Positions 6,673 to 14,136 of a stretch of DNA of 17,890 nt are shown here, piece by piece. The DNA is from G963669175 sp964648415 (lineage in GTDB: Bacteria; Electryoneota; Electryoneia; Electryoneales; Electryoneaceae), in the NCBI GenBank assembly GCA_964648415.1, contig CAZYOC010000074.1:1-17890 (forward strand), read 5' to 3'. The notes under the pieces were generated by a model, which saw nothing but the letters and a program-made list of their open reading frames with translations, did no database searches and was not told where the DNA came from. Every line of letters begins with the position of its first letter. Positions within the stretch are counted from its first letter, which is position 1. The position numbers and the translations under genes were made by a program.

Positions 6673-8933
6673 AGCGCCGCTCCAACCCGAGACTGCTTTC
6701 GAAAGGGTTCATGACGCGCCTCGATGAAAGCGCCGCAAAAGCTCTCCAGAAGCGGTATCTCCTCTCCTGGAAAGCCACCATCATTCTCAGCTTTATCGTC
6801 GGGCTGGCCGGTCTTGGCGCCATCTGGGGAGTCATGGCCTCGTTGTCAAGCGACCTCCCGAGACTGGAGCAACTGGAGAGCTACAACCCACGCCTGATTA
6901 CGCGAGTACTGGACCGTAACGGCTCAGTATTGAAAGAGTTTTTCACTGAACGCCGCCAGCCTGTCCCCCTCGACTCCATTTCGCAGCATATGATCGATGC
7001 GGTAATCAGCACCGAGGACCGGAAGTTCTATGATCACTGGGGGATCGACGCCTTCGGCATCGCGCGGGCGGTGGTGGTCAATACGATCAGCATGTCCAAG
7101 CGACAGGGCGCCTCCACCCTCACCCAGCAACTGGCGAGAAACCTGTACCTGCATCGCCGCCAGACCATCCGCCGGAAATTGCGTGAAATCATCACTGCGG
7201 TCAATATTGAACGCACGTACGCCAAGCAGGAAATCCTGCAAATGTATATGACCCAGATGTATTTCGGGCATGGGGCGTATGGTGTCCAGGCCGCCGCAAT
7301 GCGGTATTTCGGGGTCGACGCCCGCGACCTGAGCATTGCTCAGTCCGCCTTGCTGGCGGGCATGCTGAAAGCTCCAACCCACTATTCGCCGGTGTTTCAT
7401 CCCGCCGATGCGCTTCGCCGACGCAACACCGTGCTCGGCGCGATGCTCAGAAATGGCGTCATCACGCAACCGCAATACGAGGAAGCCCGGCAAGAAACCA
7501 TCCAACTTTCCGACGTGATTTATACCGACAACATCGGTCAGGCGCCGTACTTCACCGAATGGATCCGGCGTAAGCTCGAGGAATTGAAAGAAAAACACGA
7601 TGTGGATTACTACCGCGACGGCCTCACCGTATACACGCCGTTGGATTCCACGTTGCAGGCCATCGCCGAGGCGGTGATTGACTCCCATCTGACAGAATTC
7701 CAGGCCGAATTCGCAGATCGTTACCGGTGGGAGGAAGACTATAAAGACTGGGCGAAAGAAGCGTATACGGATTCGCTCAATCGCCACGCACCCCAGTTGA
7801 CCGCCACAGAACTGGCCGACTCGGTAAAAAAACTGGTTAACCGTGTCATCGCCGACTCCGCGCTCGCGTGGGAAGTGATCGACCGCCACTTCCCGGTGCA
7901 GGTGGCGTTTGTCGCCATGGATCCGCAGACCGGCGATATCCTGTCGATGGTCGGAGGCCGTGATTTCATCGAATCCAAGTTCAACCGGGTGATCCAATCG
8001 CAGCGTCAACCGGGTTCCACATTCAAACCTTTTGTATACACCACCGCCATCGACAACGGGTATCCACCCAACTATAAAGTACTTAACATGGTGAAACCGG
8101 TGACCATGGAAGACGGCACCGTGTGGCGGCCGGAGAATTACTCTGTTGAAGATCGCGGCGGGTACATGACTCTCCGCAGAGCGCTCCGGCTGTCAAAAAA
8201 CAATGTCACCGTCCGGCTGGTGGCGGGCGAAGACCGCCTGATTCCTATCCGCGAAGTGACTCGTTACGCTCACAACATGGGCATCCGCACCGAGCTGCCG
8301 GCCTATCCCGCTGTGGCGCTGGGCGCTGTGGGTGTTATTCCCATTGATCTGGCCACCGCGTATTGCGTGTTCGCCTCCTACGGCATGCGGCCCCGTCCCC
8401 GCCCCATCTGGCGCATCGAGGACAACACCGGCGGGACGCTCGCGTCCTATCCCACCTCACGCTATACCGTACTCAGCGAAGAGACCGCCTACATCATGGT
8501 GAACCTGCTGGAAGATGTGATCAACCGCGGCACCGGCGCGGGGGCGCGTTACCGGTTCAAGTTCTACGCTCCCGCCGCGGGAAAGACCGGCACCACCAAC
8601 GACTTTACCGACGCCTGGTTCATGGGCTTCACCCCGCGCCTGGTCGCCGGAGTCTGGGTCGGCCTGGACAATCCGGCCATCAGCCTGGGACGCGGCCAGA
8701 CCGGCTCAAGAGTCGCCATGCCTGTCTGGGCGAGGTTTATGCGCAATGTCTATGAAGAAAAAGGCTGGGAATACACGAAGTTCGCCAAACCGGTCGGCGT
8801 CGTGAAAGTGGAGGTCTGCGAGGATTCCAATGAGCTCGCAGGTCCCTATTGCCCCAATACCTACTTCGAGATCTTCCGGCGCGGCGAAGAACCCACGTAC
8901 CCATGCAGCATCCATCGCATCAACCGTCGCTGA
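6669..8933 (+). CDS. mrcA: Penicillin-binding protein 1A (bifunctional transglycosylase/transpeptidase)
   Basis: 754-aa class A PBP that polymerises and crosslinks peptidoglycan at the outer face of the inner membrane. A basic cytoplasmic tail precedes one transmembrane helix (about 37-58). The GT51 domain carries ISTEDRKFYDHWG (catalytic E116), GASTLTQQLARNLYL (147-161), RKLREIITAVNIE and the helical QALLAGMLKAPT-like region near 225. The transpeptidase domain has SxxK as GSTFK (S450, K453), SxN as SKN (509-511) and KTG as GKTGTT (638-643). Four cysteines occur in the last 200 residues (566, 717, 728, 746), three of them in the final 40. A long charged insert (about 340-405) links the domains. 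The start is GTG with strong upstream GGAGGGGAGGAAG inside the preceding gene. Confidence 0.96.
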   Translation: MKRRSNPRLLSKGFMTRLDESAAKALQKRYLLSWKATIILSFIVGLAGLGAIWGVMASLSSDLPRLEQLESYNPRLITRVLDRNGSVLKEFFTERRQPVPLDSISQHMIDAVISTEDRKFYDHWGIDAFGIARAVVVNTISMSKRQGASTLTQQLARNLYLHRRQTIRRKLREIITAVNIERTYAKQEILQMYMTQMYFGHGAYGVQAAAMRYFGVDARDLSIAQSALLAGMLKAPTHYSPVFHPADALRRRNTVLGAMLRNGVITQPQYEEARQETIQLSDVIYTDNIGQAPYFTEWIRRKLEELKEKHDVDYYRDGLTVYTPLDSTLQAIAEAVIDSHLTEFQAEFADRYRWEEDYKDWAKEAYTDSLNRHAPQLTATELADSVKKLVNRVIADSALAWEVIDRHFPVQVAFVAMDPQTGDILSMVGGRDFIESKFNRVIQSQRQPGSTFKPFVYTTAIDNGYPPNYKVLNMVKPVTMEDGTVWRPENYSVEDRGGYMTLRRALRLSKNNVTVRLVAGEDRLIPIREVTRYAHNMGIRTELPAYPAVALGAVGVIPIDLATAYCVFASYGMRPRPRPIWRIEDNTGGTLASYPTSRYTVLSEETAYIMVNLLEDVINRGTGAGARYRFKFYAPAAGKTGTTNDFTDAWFMGFTPRLVAGVWVGLDNPAISLGRGQTGSRVAMPVWARFMRNVYEEKGWEYTKFAKPVGVVKVEVCEDSNELAGPYCPNTYFEIFRRGEEPTYPCSIHRINRR

Positions 8934-8983
8934 CCTGATACGGATGCCTGAAAGATCGCCTCTTCGGAGCTGGAAAGGGAAGA

Positions 8984-9177
8984 GATCCCCGCCTGCCAGA
9001 CTGTCTCAAAATACCCAACGAGTGCCATTCCTGTGTAGCAAACTGTCACAGTGTTCACAACGAGTGTCATTCCTGTGGAACAAACTGTCACAGCGTTAAC
9101 AACGAGTGCCATTCCTGCGCAGCAAACTGTCACAGCGTTAACAACGAGTGTCATTCCTGCGCAGGCAGGAATCCAGG
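8984..9177 (+). repeat. 42-bp tandem array, forward orientation, ending in a palindrome
   Basis: Four successive units start at 8984, 9026, 9068 and 9110, all exactly 42 bp apart. Each has the pattern CATTCCTGCGCAGCAAACTG followed by a more variable half ending AACGAGTG. The first unit is the most divergent and resembles the copies at 17825-17890 (CAGACTGTNTCAAAAT). A fifth start at 9152 breaks off into a palindrome, ATTCCTGC-GCAG-GCAGGAAT (9153-9172), followed by CCAGG. There are no unique spacers between constant repeats, so it is not CRISPR. Confidence 0.9.
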
Positions 9178-9271
9178 TATGTTTTTATACTACAAGATGT
9201 TCGCTATGCAGCCCATACGTTGAAAGCTACTCTGGTGCTGAATTGCTAACCTGTTATATTCTTGCACCTTG

Positions 9272-9373
9272 CCTGGATTCCCGCCTACGCGGGAATGAGA
9301 GTGGGTTCAATTCTGCGACAGTCTGCTTCGCTGGAATGAGAGTCCTCTCGCATGCTGCGACAGTCGGCGCGGA
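9272..9373 (-). repeat. 41-bp array, reverse orientation, starting with a palindrome
   Basis: This begins with CCTGG and the palindrome ATTCCCGC-CTAC-GCGGGAAT (9277-9296), then repeats the unit on the minus strand. GGAATG occurs at 9292 and 9333, 41 bp apart, and a decayed third unit runs to about 9373. Read on the minus strand the unit is CATTCCAGCGAAGCAGACTG, the same family as the forward array. With the forward array it frames a 94-bp core (9178-9271) in mirror symmetry. The 20 nt just before it (9252-9271) recur at 9663-9682 with two differences. Confidence 0.85.
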
Positions 9374-9682
9374 GAGCATATCGCAATCACGCCCAAAGAA
9401 AAACACCCTGCTCGCATGGCCCGATCTGCTCATCGCGATACCCTTGACTTCAAACGCGGGACACAATGCACGTAAATGGAAGCAGGCAAACGATTGGTGA
9501 TGAGCAGGTCGGGAGCATCTTTCCCGGCTTGCCTTATTCACGAACCGGGGAGCCGTAGGGCGTCATACATTGTAAACTGTGATGTCAAACCGCCCTCCAG
9601 AGCATGGCAAACCGGGCCATGCATCAACGCGTTTAATCCAACTTTGGCGCTGGACTGCAACGTGTTATAATCTAGCACCTTG

Positions 9683-9875
9683 CCTGGATTCCAGCCTTCG
9701 CTGGAATGAGAGTGGGTTCGATTCTCAGATGGGTCCCTTCACTGGAATGAGAGTGGGTTCGATTCTGCGATGGGCCCCTTCGCGGGAATGCGAGTGGGCT
9801 CAATTCTGCGACATTCTCTTGCGCGGGAATGAGAGTATTCTCTATTCTGCGACAGTCCGCTGCGCTCGGGATGCT
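9683..9875 (-). repeat. 41-bp tandem array, reverse orientation, second copy
   Basis: It opens with CCTGG and the palindrome ATTCCAGC-CTTC-GCTGGAAT (9688-9707). GGAATG then recurs at 9703, 9744, 9785 and 9826, always 41 bp apart, and a degenerate unit follows near 9867. Each unit carries GAGTGGGTTCGATTCTGCGA or a close variant. The leader TGTTATAATCTAGCACCTTG (9663-9682) is nearly the same as that before the 9272 array, and weaker similarity reaches about 35 bases further left, so these are two diverged copies of one element. Confidence 0.88.
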
Positions 9876-10125
9876 GTCACAAGAAAAAAACGATCGTGCA
9901 TCAGTTCAGTATTCGAAACCCCTAACTCGCCCTCCCCCCCACGCCATGTGTGCTCCCGAAAAACTACTTATAATTTTATTAATAAACTACTTACAACCGT
10001 ATTCGACTCATTCTCATTTGAGATGACGGCGACTTTTCGCTTGCCTCACCGGCAGTCCGCCTCTACATTACCCCTTGCTTGTGGCGATTCACTTCCAACA
10101 ACTTTGCGGATAGATAAAAACAGAC

Positions 10126-11184
10126 ATGCACATTGCGTTGATCGGGTGGCAGGGGGGCGGCAAATCGACCCTGTTTACCGCACTGACGGGCGACCAACCG
10201 GACATCGGAGCGCAGGCTCATCCCGGCGTGGCGGAAGTCGCCGACTCGACTCTTGACCTGCTCTACGAGCTCTGGCCCAAAGCGAAAAAAGTTCCGGCGA
10301 AGATGAACTACCTGGACATCGCCGGACTGGCGCATACCGAAGAACGGACCGGCTTCAAACGGTCCATGGTGAACCATCTGCAGAGCGCGACCGTGCTTGC
10401 GGCGGTGATCGGCACGTTTCATCTGGATGAAGACACCAGTGAGGCCGTCACCCATGTCCAGCAGCAGGCCGAGGATATCGAGGCCGAACTGCTGCTGTCC
10501 GACCTGGCCACCGCGGAAAATCGTGCGGAGAAGATCGCGCACTCACGGCAACGCGGCCTGAAAGTCGACGTCCTCGAGGAGAAGGCGATCCAGAAATGCC
10601 TGGATGCGCTCAACGACGAGAAACCGTTGCGCGAACTCGAGTTCAACGCCGACGAAGAGAAAGCGCTGCGGACCTATGCGTTCCTGTCGCAGAAGCCGTT
10701 GCTGATCGTCGTCAACCACGGCGAGCACCAGGACGGCGCGGCAATACGGGACGGGTTGACGGACAGCGTCACCGGCGACGGGAAACGGCTGGAAGTGCTG
10801 AACGCCGAACTGGAGGCGGAGATCGCCCAGCTCGAGCCCGAGGACCGGGGTGATTTTCTGGCCGACCTGGGTGTGGAGGAGCCGGCCTCGGAACGGGTCA
10901 TCCGGCTGGGATTCGACCTGCTGGGACTGATCCGGTTCTTCACCGTGGGCGATGACGAGGTGCGGTCCTGGCCGATCCCGTCGGGTCTACCGGCGTTGGA
11001 AGCGGCGGGGGAAATCCATTCCGACCTGCAACGCGGGTTTATCCGTGCCGAAGTGGTCCCGGCCAAGACGCTGCTCGAGCTGGGTTCGCTGGCCGCCTGT
11101 AAGGACAAGGGCGTGTTACGGCTGGAAGGCAAGACCTATATCGTGCAGGACGGCGATGTAATGCATGTGCGGTTTGCGGTTTAG
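10126..11184 (+). CDS. ychF: Divergent YchF/Ola1-family NTPase
   Basis: 352-aa cytosolic P-loop NTPase. The Walker A is GWQGGGKST (7-15), where canonical YchF has GLPNVGKST. G3 is NYLDIAGLA (61-69), G4 is NHGE (197-200, the NxxE form that makes YchF prefer ATP), a charged helical middle spans about 105-185, and the C-terminal TGS-like domain (about 268-351) is very YchF-like: FFTVGDDEVRSWPIP and AAGEIHSDLQRGFIRAEV. Length is close to the usual 363 aa. The usual KGAS... segment after G3 is replaced by HTEERTGFKRSM. YchF binds ribosomes and is linked to stress and redox responses; this may be an orthologue or a specialised paralogue. ATG 10126 has only a weak ribosome-binding site. It ends 9 nt before glnB. 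Confidence 0.82.
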   Translation: MHIALIGWQGGGKSTLFTALTGDQPDIGAQAHPGVAEVADSTLDLLYELWPKAKKVPAKMNYLDIAGLAHTEERTGFKRSMVNHLQSATVLAAVIGTFHLDEDTSEAVTHVQQQAEDIEAELLLSDLATAENRAEKIAHSRQRGLKVDVLEEKAIQKCLDALNDEKPLRELEFNADEEKALRTYAFLSQKPLLIVVNHGEHQDGAAIRDGLTDSVTGDGKRLEVLNAELEAEIAQLEPEDRGDFLADLGVEEPASERVIRLGFDLLGLIRFFTVGDDEVRSWPIPSGLPALEAAGEIHSDLQRGFIRAEVVPAKTLLELGSLAACKDKGVLRLEGKTYIVQDGDVMHVRFAV

Positions 11185-11193
11185 GGGGCGACC

Positions 11194-11532
11194 ATGAAGA
11201 AGATTGAAGCGATCATCCGGACCTACCGGCTCGACGAGGTGAAGGACGCCCTGCTGGAGGCCGGGGTGCGTGGGATGACGGTCACGGAAGTGCGGGGATT
11301 CGGGCGTCAGCGCGGGCACACGGAGCTCTACCGCGGACGGGAATACCAGATCGACTTCGTGCCCAAGCTGAAACTGGAAATCGTGGTCCCGAAAGAGCTG
11401 GCGGACCGCGCTATTGACGCCATCCTGAAGACCGCCAAGACGGACCAGGTGGGCGACGGAAAGATCTTTGTCTACCCGGTGGAGGATGCGGTGCGGATCC
11501 GGACCTCCGAGTCCGGCCCGGAGGCGCTCTAG
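11194..11532 (+). CDS. glnB: Nitrogen regulatory protein PII
   Basis: 112-aa trimeric signal protein that reads 2-oxoglutarate and ATP/ADP and controls nitrogen assimilation. It starts MKKIEAIIR. The T-loop GRQRGHTELYRGREYQIDFVPK (37-58) contains Y51, the residue uridylylated in proteobacterial GlnB. The B-loop TDQVGDGKIFVYPV (83-96) binds nucleotide, and the C-terminal RIRTSESG replaces the common RTGERG. ATG 11194 follows GGGGG at 11185-11189. Its position between the YchF-like gene and glnA matches the common glnB-glnA linkage. Y51 suggests, but does not prove, a GlnD-type modifying enzyme elsewhere. Confidence 0.96.
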   Translation: MKKIEAIIRTYRLDEVKDALLEAGVRGMTVTEVRGFGRQRGHTELYRGREYQIDFVPKLKLEIVVPKELADRAIDAILKTAKTDQVGDGKIFVYPVEDAVRIRTSESGPEAL

Positions 11533-11569
11533 AACCCGCTTCACAGGATGACTGGACAAGAAAACCCTT

Positions 11570-11871
11570 AACAGGATAATAGGATAGAAGGATATCAAGG
11601 ATAACTGAATAATAAAGGATAAAGGATAAAAGATAAAAGATAAAAGATAAAGGATAAAAGATTAAAGATTTATTGATTCTGTGTAGAGGACTAAAGACTA
11701 GGGGACAATTGTTATAAATTATTGATTATAATTGATAGCTATTAATAAATAAACATTTAATTATGACTAAGCATTAAGTACTTCTTCTGTTTCGTTTTTC
11801 ACTTTTTTCATTTTCTTTACCTTTTTCACTTATCTTTTATCCTTGATATCCTTCTATCCTAATATCCTGTT
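11570..11871. repeat. Intergenic inverted-repeat element before glnA (element A)
   Basis: A 35-bp arm at 11570-11604 (starts AACAGGATAATAGGAT, ends AAGGATAA) has its reverse complement at 11837-11871 with a single mismatch (34/35). The arms are themselves built of AGGAT repeated every 8-9 bp. The 232-bp interior is very AT-rich and holds a 7-bp tandem repeat (11617-11665), a TATAAT at 11727-11732 and a pyrimidine-rich run (11787-11840). The right arm ends 40 bp before the GGAG of the glnA ribosome-binding site. A read-through transcript could form a 35-bp hairpin between glnB and glnA. A related element lies before dapB. Confidence 0.9.
11617..11665 (+). repeat. 7-bp tandem repeat RGATAAA
   Basis: Seven consecutive 7-bp units (GGATAAA or AGATAAA, the last degenerate AGATTAA) start at 11617, 11624, 11631, 11638, 11645, 11652 and 11659. 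It lies inside element A next to its left arm and looks like expansion of the AGGATAA motif of that arm. Copy number is likely variable. Confidence 0.85.
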
Positions 11872-11926
11872 GGAGGTTTGTCAGTTAATTGAAAACAAAC
11901 AAACAACCATAGAAGAGGAGCGAGCG

Positions 11927-13342
11927 ATGGACCTCATTCATGATCTGTTTGAGTTGATCAAAAGCCGTGGCGTGACCATGGTTGATCTGCGGTTCATGGA
12001 CTTCCCCGGCCTGTGGCAGCATTTCACCATCCCGGTGGCCCGGCTGAAGCCGGAAGACTTCGAGACGGGGTACGGGTTCGACGGCAGCAGCATCCGTGGC
12101 TGGCGGCAGATCAACGAGTCGGACATGCTGGTGCGTCCCGACGCCGCAACCGCCGTGCTCGACCCCTTCGCCTCCACCCCCACCCTGATCCTCTTCTGTG
12201 ACATCATCGAGCCAACCACCATGCTCCCCTATTCCAAGTGCCCGCGCACCCTCGCCCGCAAAGCCGAGGAATACATGCGGTCCCTCGGCCAGGCGGATTC
12301 GGTCTATGTCGGCCCCGAAGCCGAGTTCTTCATCTTCGACGATATCCGTTACGACCAGAACGCCCACGAGGGCTATTACCACATCGACTCCGTCGAGGGC
12401 CACTGGAACACGGGCAAGATCGAGAACCCGAACCTGGGCTACAAACCGCGCTACAAGGAAGGCTACTTCCCGGTGCCGCCCCAGGACGCCACCCAGGACC
12501 TGCGCAGCGAAATGGCTATGATCCTGGAGTCGCTGAACATCATTGTGGAGACCCATCACCACGAGGTCGCCACCGGCGGGCAAGGCGAAATCGACATGCA
12601 ATACGCCCCCATGCTGCGCATGGCGGACAACCTGCAGCTCTTCAAATACGTTGTGAAAAACGTCGCCCATCGCCACAACAAGACCGCCACCTTCATGCCC
12701 AAACCCCTGTTCGGCGACAATGGCAGCGGGATGCACGTGCACATGAGCCTGTGGAAAGGCGAGACTCCCCTCTTCGCGGGTGAGCATTACGCCGGCCTGT
12801 CGGAGATGGCGCTGCATTTCATCGGCGGGATCCTGAAGCACGCGCCCGCCTTGTGCGCCTTCACCAACCCGACCACCAACAGCTACAAACGGTTGATCCC
12901 GGGCTTCGAGGCGCCCACACGCCTGACCTACAGCCAGCGCAACCGGAGCGCGGCGATCCGCCTTCCCATGTACTCCAACAGCCCGAAGGCGAAACGGGTG
13001 GAATTCCGTGTGCCGGACAGCTCCTGCAACCCCTATCTCGCGCTCAGCGCGATGCTGATGGCGGGCCTGGACGGTGTCCAGAACCGTATCCACCCCGGAG
13101 ACCCCCTGGACAAGAACATGTACGACCTGGAGCCGGAAGAGCTGGACGATGTGCCCGAGACCCCGCCCACCCTGGCCGACGCCCTCGACGCCCTCGAAGC
13201 CGATCAGGAATTCCTGTACAAGGGCAACGTGTTCACGGAAGATGTGGTGGATACCTGGATCTGGTACAAACGCGACCGTGAAGTGAACGCCCTCCGGCAA
13301 CGCCCGCACCCGTGGGAGTTTGAACTGTACTACGATATCTAG
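11927..13342 (+). CDS. glnA: Glutamine synthetase type I
   Basis: 471-aa subunit of the dodecameric enzyme that makes glutamine from glutamate, ammonia and ATP. Visible motifs are the N-terminal loop GFDGSSIRGW (50-59), metal/glutamate ligands in GPEAEFFIFD (E131, E133), the ATP signature KPLFGDNGSGMHVHMS (259-274), NPTTNSYKRLIPGFEAP (314-330) and the adenylylation-site match KNMYDLEPEE with Y399, pointing to the beta subtype. The frame is open back to 11843, but those residues are the right arm of the inverted repeat read as protein. ATG 11927, with GAAGAGGAG at 11912-11920, gives the normal length. It lies downstream of glnB, as expected for a PII target. Control by adenylylation is inferred from Y399 only. 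Confidence 0.97.
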   Translation: MDLIHDLFELIKSRGVTMVDLRFMDFPGLWQHFTIPVARLKPEDFETGYGFDGSSIRGWRQINESDMLVRPDAATAVLDPFASTPTLILFCDIIEPTTMLPYSKCPRTLARKAEEYMRSLGQADSVYVGPEAEFFIFDDIRYDQNAHEGYYHIDSVEGHWNTGKIENPNLGYKPRYKEGYFPVPPQDATQDLRSEMAMILESLNIIVETHHHEVATGGQGEIDMQYAPMLRMADNLQLFKYVVKNVAHRHNKTATFMPKPLFGDNGSGMHVHMSLWKGETPLFAGEHYAGLSEMALHFIGGILKHAPALCAFTNPTTNSYKRLIPGFEAPTRLTYSQRNRSAAIRLPMYSNSPKAKRVEFRVPDSSCNPYLALSAMLMAGLDGVQNRIHPGDPLDKNMYDLEPEELDDVPETPPTLADALDALEADQEFLYKGNVFTEDVVDTWIWYKRDREVNALRQRPHPWEFELYYDI

Positions 13343-13365
13343 TAGAGGGGACAATGAGATATCGT
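13332..13365 (+). promoter_or_regulatory. Inverted repeat enclosing the DUF3800 ribosome-binding site and start
   Basis: ACGATATCT (13332-13340, the last codons of glnA) and AGATATCGT (13357-13365, codons 2-4 of the next gene) are perfect reverse complements. The 16-nt loop contains AGAGGGG (13344-13350) and ATG 13354. In mRNA this can form a 9-bp hairpin with the initiation site in its loop, which could modulate translation or couple it to ribosomes finishing glnA. Confidence 0.5.
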
Positions 13366-14136
13366 CTCTATATTGATGAGGTAGGAAACTCGGATCTTAA
13401 CTATTCCAATGTTGAGCAACACAGGTTTTTAAGTTTGACAGGAGTAGTTTTTGAGTTGCAGTATGTTAAAGATGTTCTCCATCCTAGACTGGAGATATTA
13501 AAGAACACATACTTTAATCAACACCCCGATGATCCAATTATATTACATCGAAAAGAGATCATGAATGCAAAATGGCCCTTTCATTCATTGCGCGAAAATT
13601 CTATTAGAGCTAATTTTGACAAAGACCTTTATGATCTTATTCAAAAATTGGATTATATTGTTTTTACTGTTGTAATTGACAAAAAAAGGCATATTCAAAA
13701 ATATATAAAATGGCGTTATGATCCGTATCACTATTGTCTTGCTATACTGTTAGAAAGATATGTATATTGGTTGCGAAATAATAATAATCATGGAGATGTT
13801 ATGGCAGAATCGCGTGGTGGAAGACCTGATATGCGCTTGAAAAAATCTTTTTCAAATTTATACGAAAAAGGGACTGATTTTATTTCACCTTCGTTAATAC
13901 AAGAATACTTAACAAGCAAAAATCTAAAGGTTAAGCCCAAAAAGAACAACATTCCAGGATTACAATTTGCGGATTTGATTGCTCACCCATCCTATAAGGC
14001 AATGTGCGCGAGATATGAAAGGCAGCCTCTGGCTGCTACATTTGGCGGTAGAATAGCAGCGATATTGGAGAAATCGAAATATGATAGAAGCCCGACTGGC
14101 AAGATTGATGGATATGGCAGAAAATGGCTGCCATAA
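13354..14136 (+). CDS. DUF3800 protein (RNase H-like fold), AT-rich and probably acquired
   Basis: 260-aa protein with the conserved blocks of DUF3800: YIDEVGNSD (6-14), ILHRKEI (63-69), YIVFTVVIDKK (101-111), AESRGGRPDMRL (151-162) and GLQFADLIAHP (202-212). The spaced acidic residues D8, E9, D109, E152 and D207 fit an RNase H-like nuclease centre. The family's biochemical role is not established; members are frequent in mobile and accessory DNA. It begins 11 nt after glnA with AGAGGGG 3 nt before ATG, so it can be co-transcribed. By eye the gene is about 35-38 percent G+C with AT-ending codons, against roughly 60 percent in glnA and dapA, a strong sign of transfer. The gene appears intact. 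A minus-strand RNA candidate ends at its stop codon. Confidence 0.85.
   Translation: MRYRLYIDEVGNSDLNYSNVEQHRFLSLTGVVFELQYVKDVLHPRLEILKNTYFNQHPDDPIILHRKEIMNAKWPFHSLRENSIRANFDKDLYDLIQKLDYIVFTVVIDKKRHIQKYIKWRYDPYHYCLAILLERYVYWLRNNNNHGDVMAESRGGRPDMRLKKSFSNLYEKGTDFISPSLIQEYLTSKNLKVKPKKNNIPGLQFADLIAHPSYKAMCARYERQPLAATFGGRIAAILEKSKYDRSPTGKIDGYGRKWLP

Larger units (their letters stand above)
8934..10125. other. 1.2-kb gene-free repeat region
   Basis: No credible protein gene lies here: the open frames inherit a 14-residue periodicity from the 42-bp repeats. It holds three tandem arrays (8984-9177 forward, 9272-9373 and 9683-9875 reverse), three covarying palindromes, a 15-bp inverted repeat (9420-9434 with 9499-9513, one G:U) and an AT-rich island (9960-10000). 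The island has a 13-bp direct repeat AAACTACTTAYAA (9961-9973, 9984-9996) and a TATAAT at 9969-9974 that could promote the next gene, although no matching -35 box is seen. Confidence 0.8.

Noticed and set aside
6924..8009. 361-codon antisense frame over PBP1A
   Set aside because: Shadow frame; no domain, and the sense protein is unambiguous.
9051..9500. 149-codon open frame with 14-residue repeats (TTSVIPAQQTVTAL)
   Set aside because: The repeat is the 42-bp DNA unit read as protein (42 = 14 codons). The opposite strand shows the same effect, and there is no ribosome-binding site or recognisable domain.
9645..9659. Sigma-54-like promoter (TGGCGC ... TGC)
   Set aside because: The GG and GC elements are 9 nt apart instead of the required 10, and the sequence is part of a dispersed repeat copy.
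8984..9875. CRISPR array
   Set aside because: Whole 41/42-bp units are repeated and drift gradually. There are no constant repeats separated by unique spacers, and no cas genes.
11843..11926. 28-residue N-terminal extension of glutamine synthetase
   Set aside because: It translates the right arm of the inverted repeat. The left arm read on the minus strand gives the same MISFYP-ILL peptide, showing a DNA-level repeat. ATG 11927 has a good ribosome-binding site and gives the standard length.
11885..13354. 489-codon antisense frame over glnA
   Set aside because: A shadow of a G+C-rich gene; the plus strand encodes a complete, motif-perfect glutamine synthetase.
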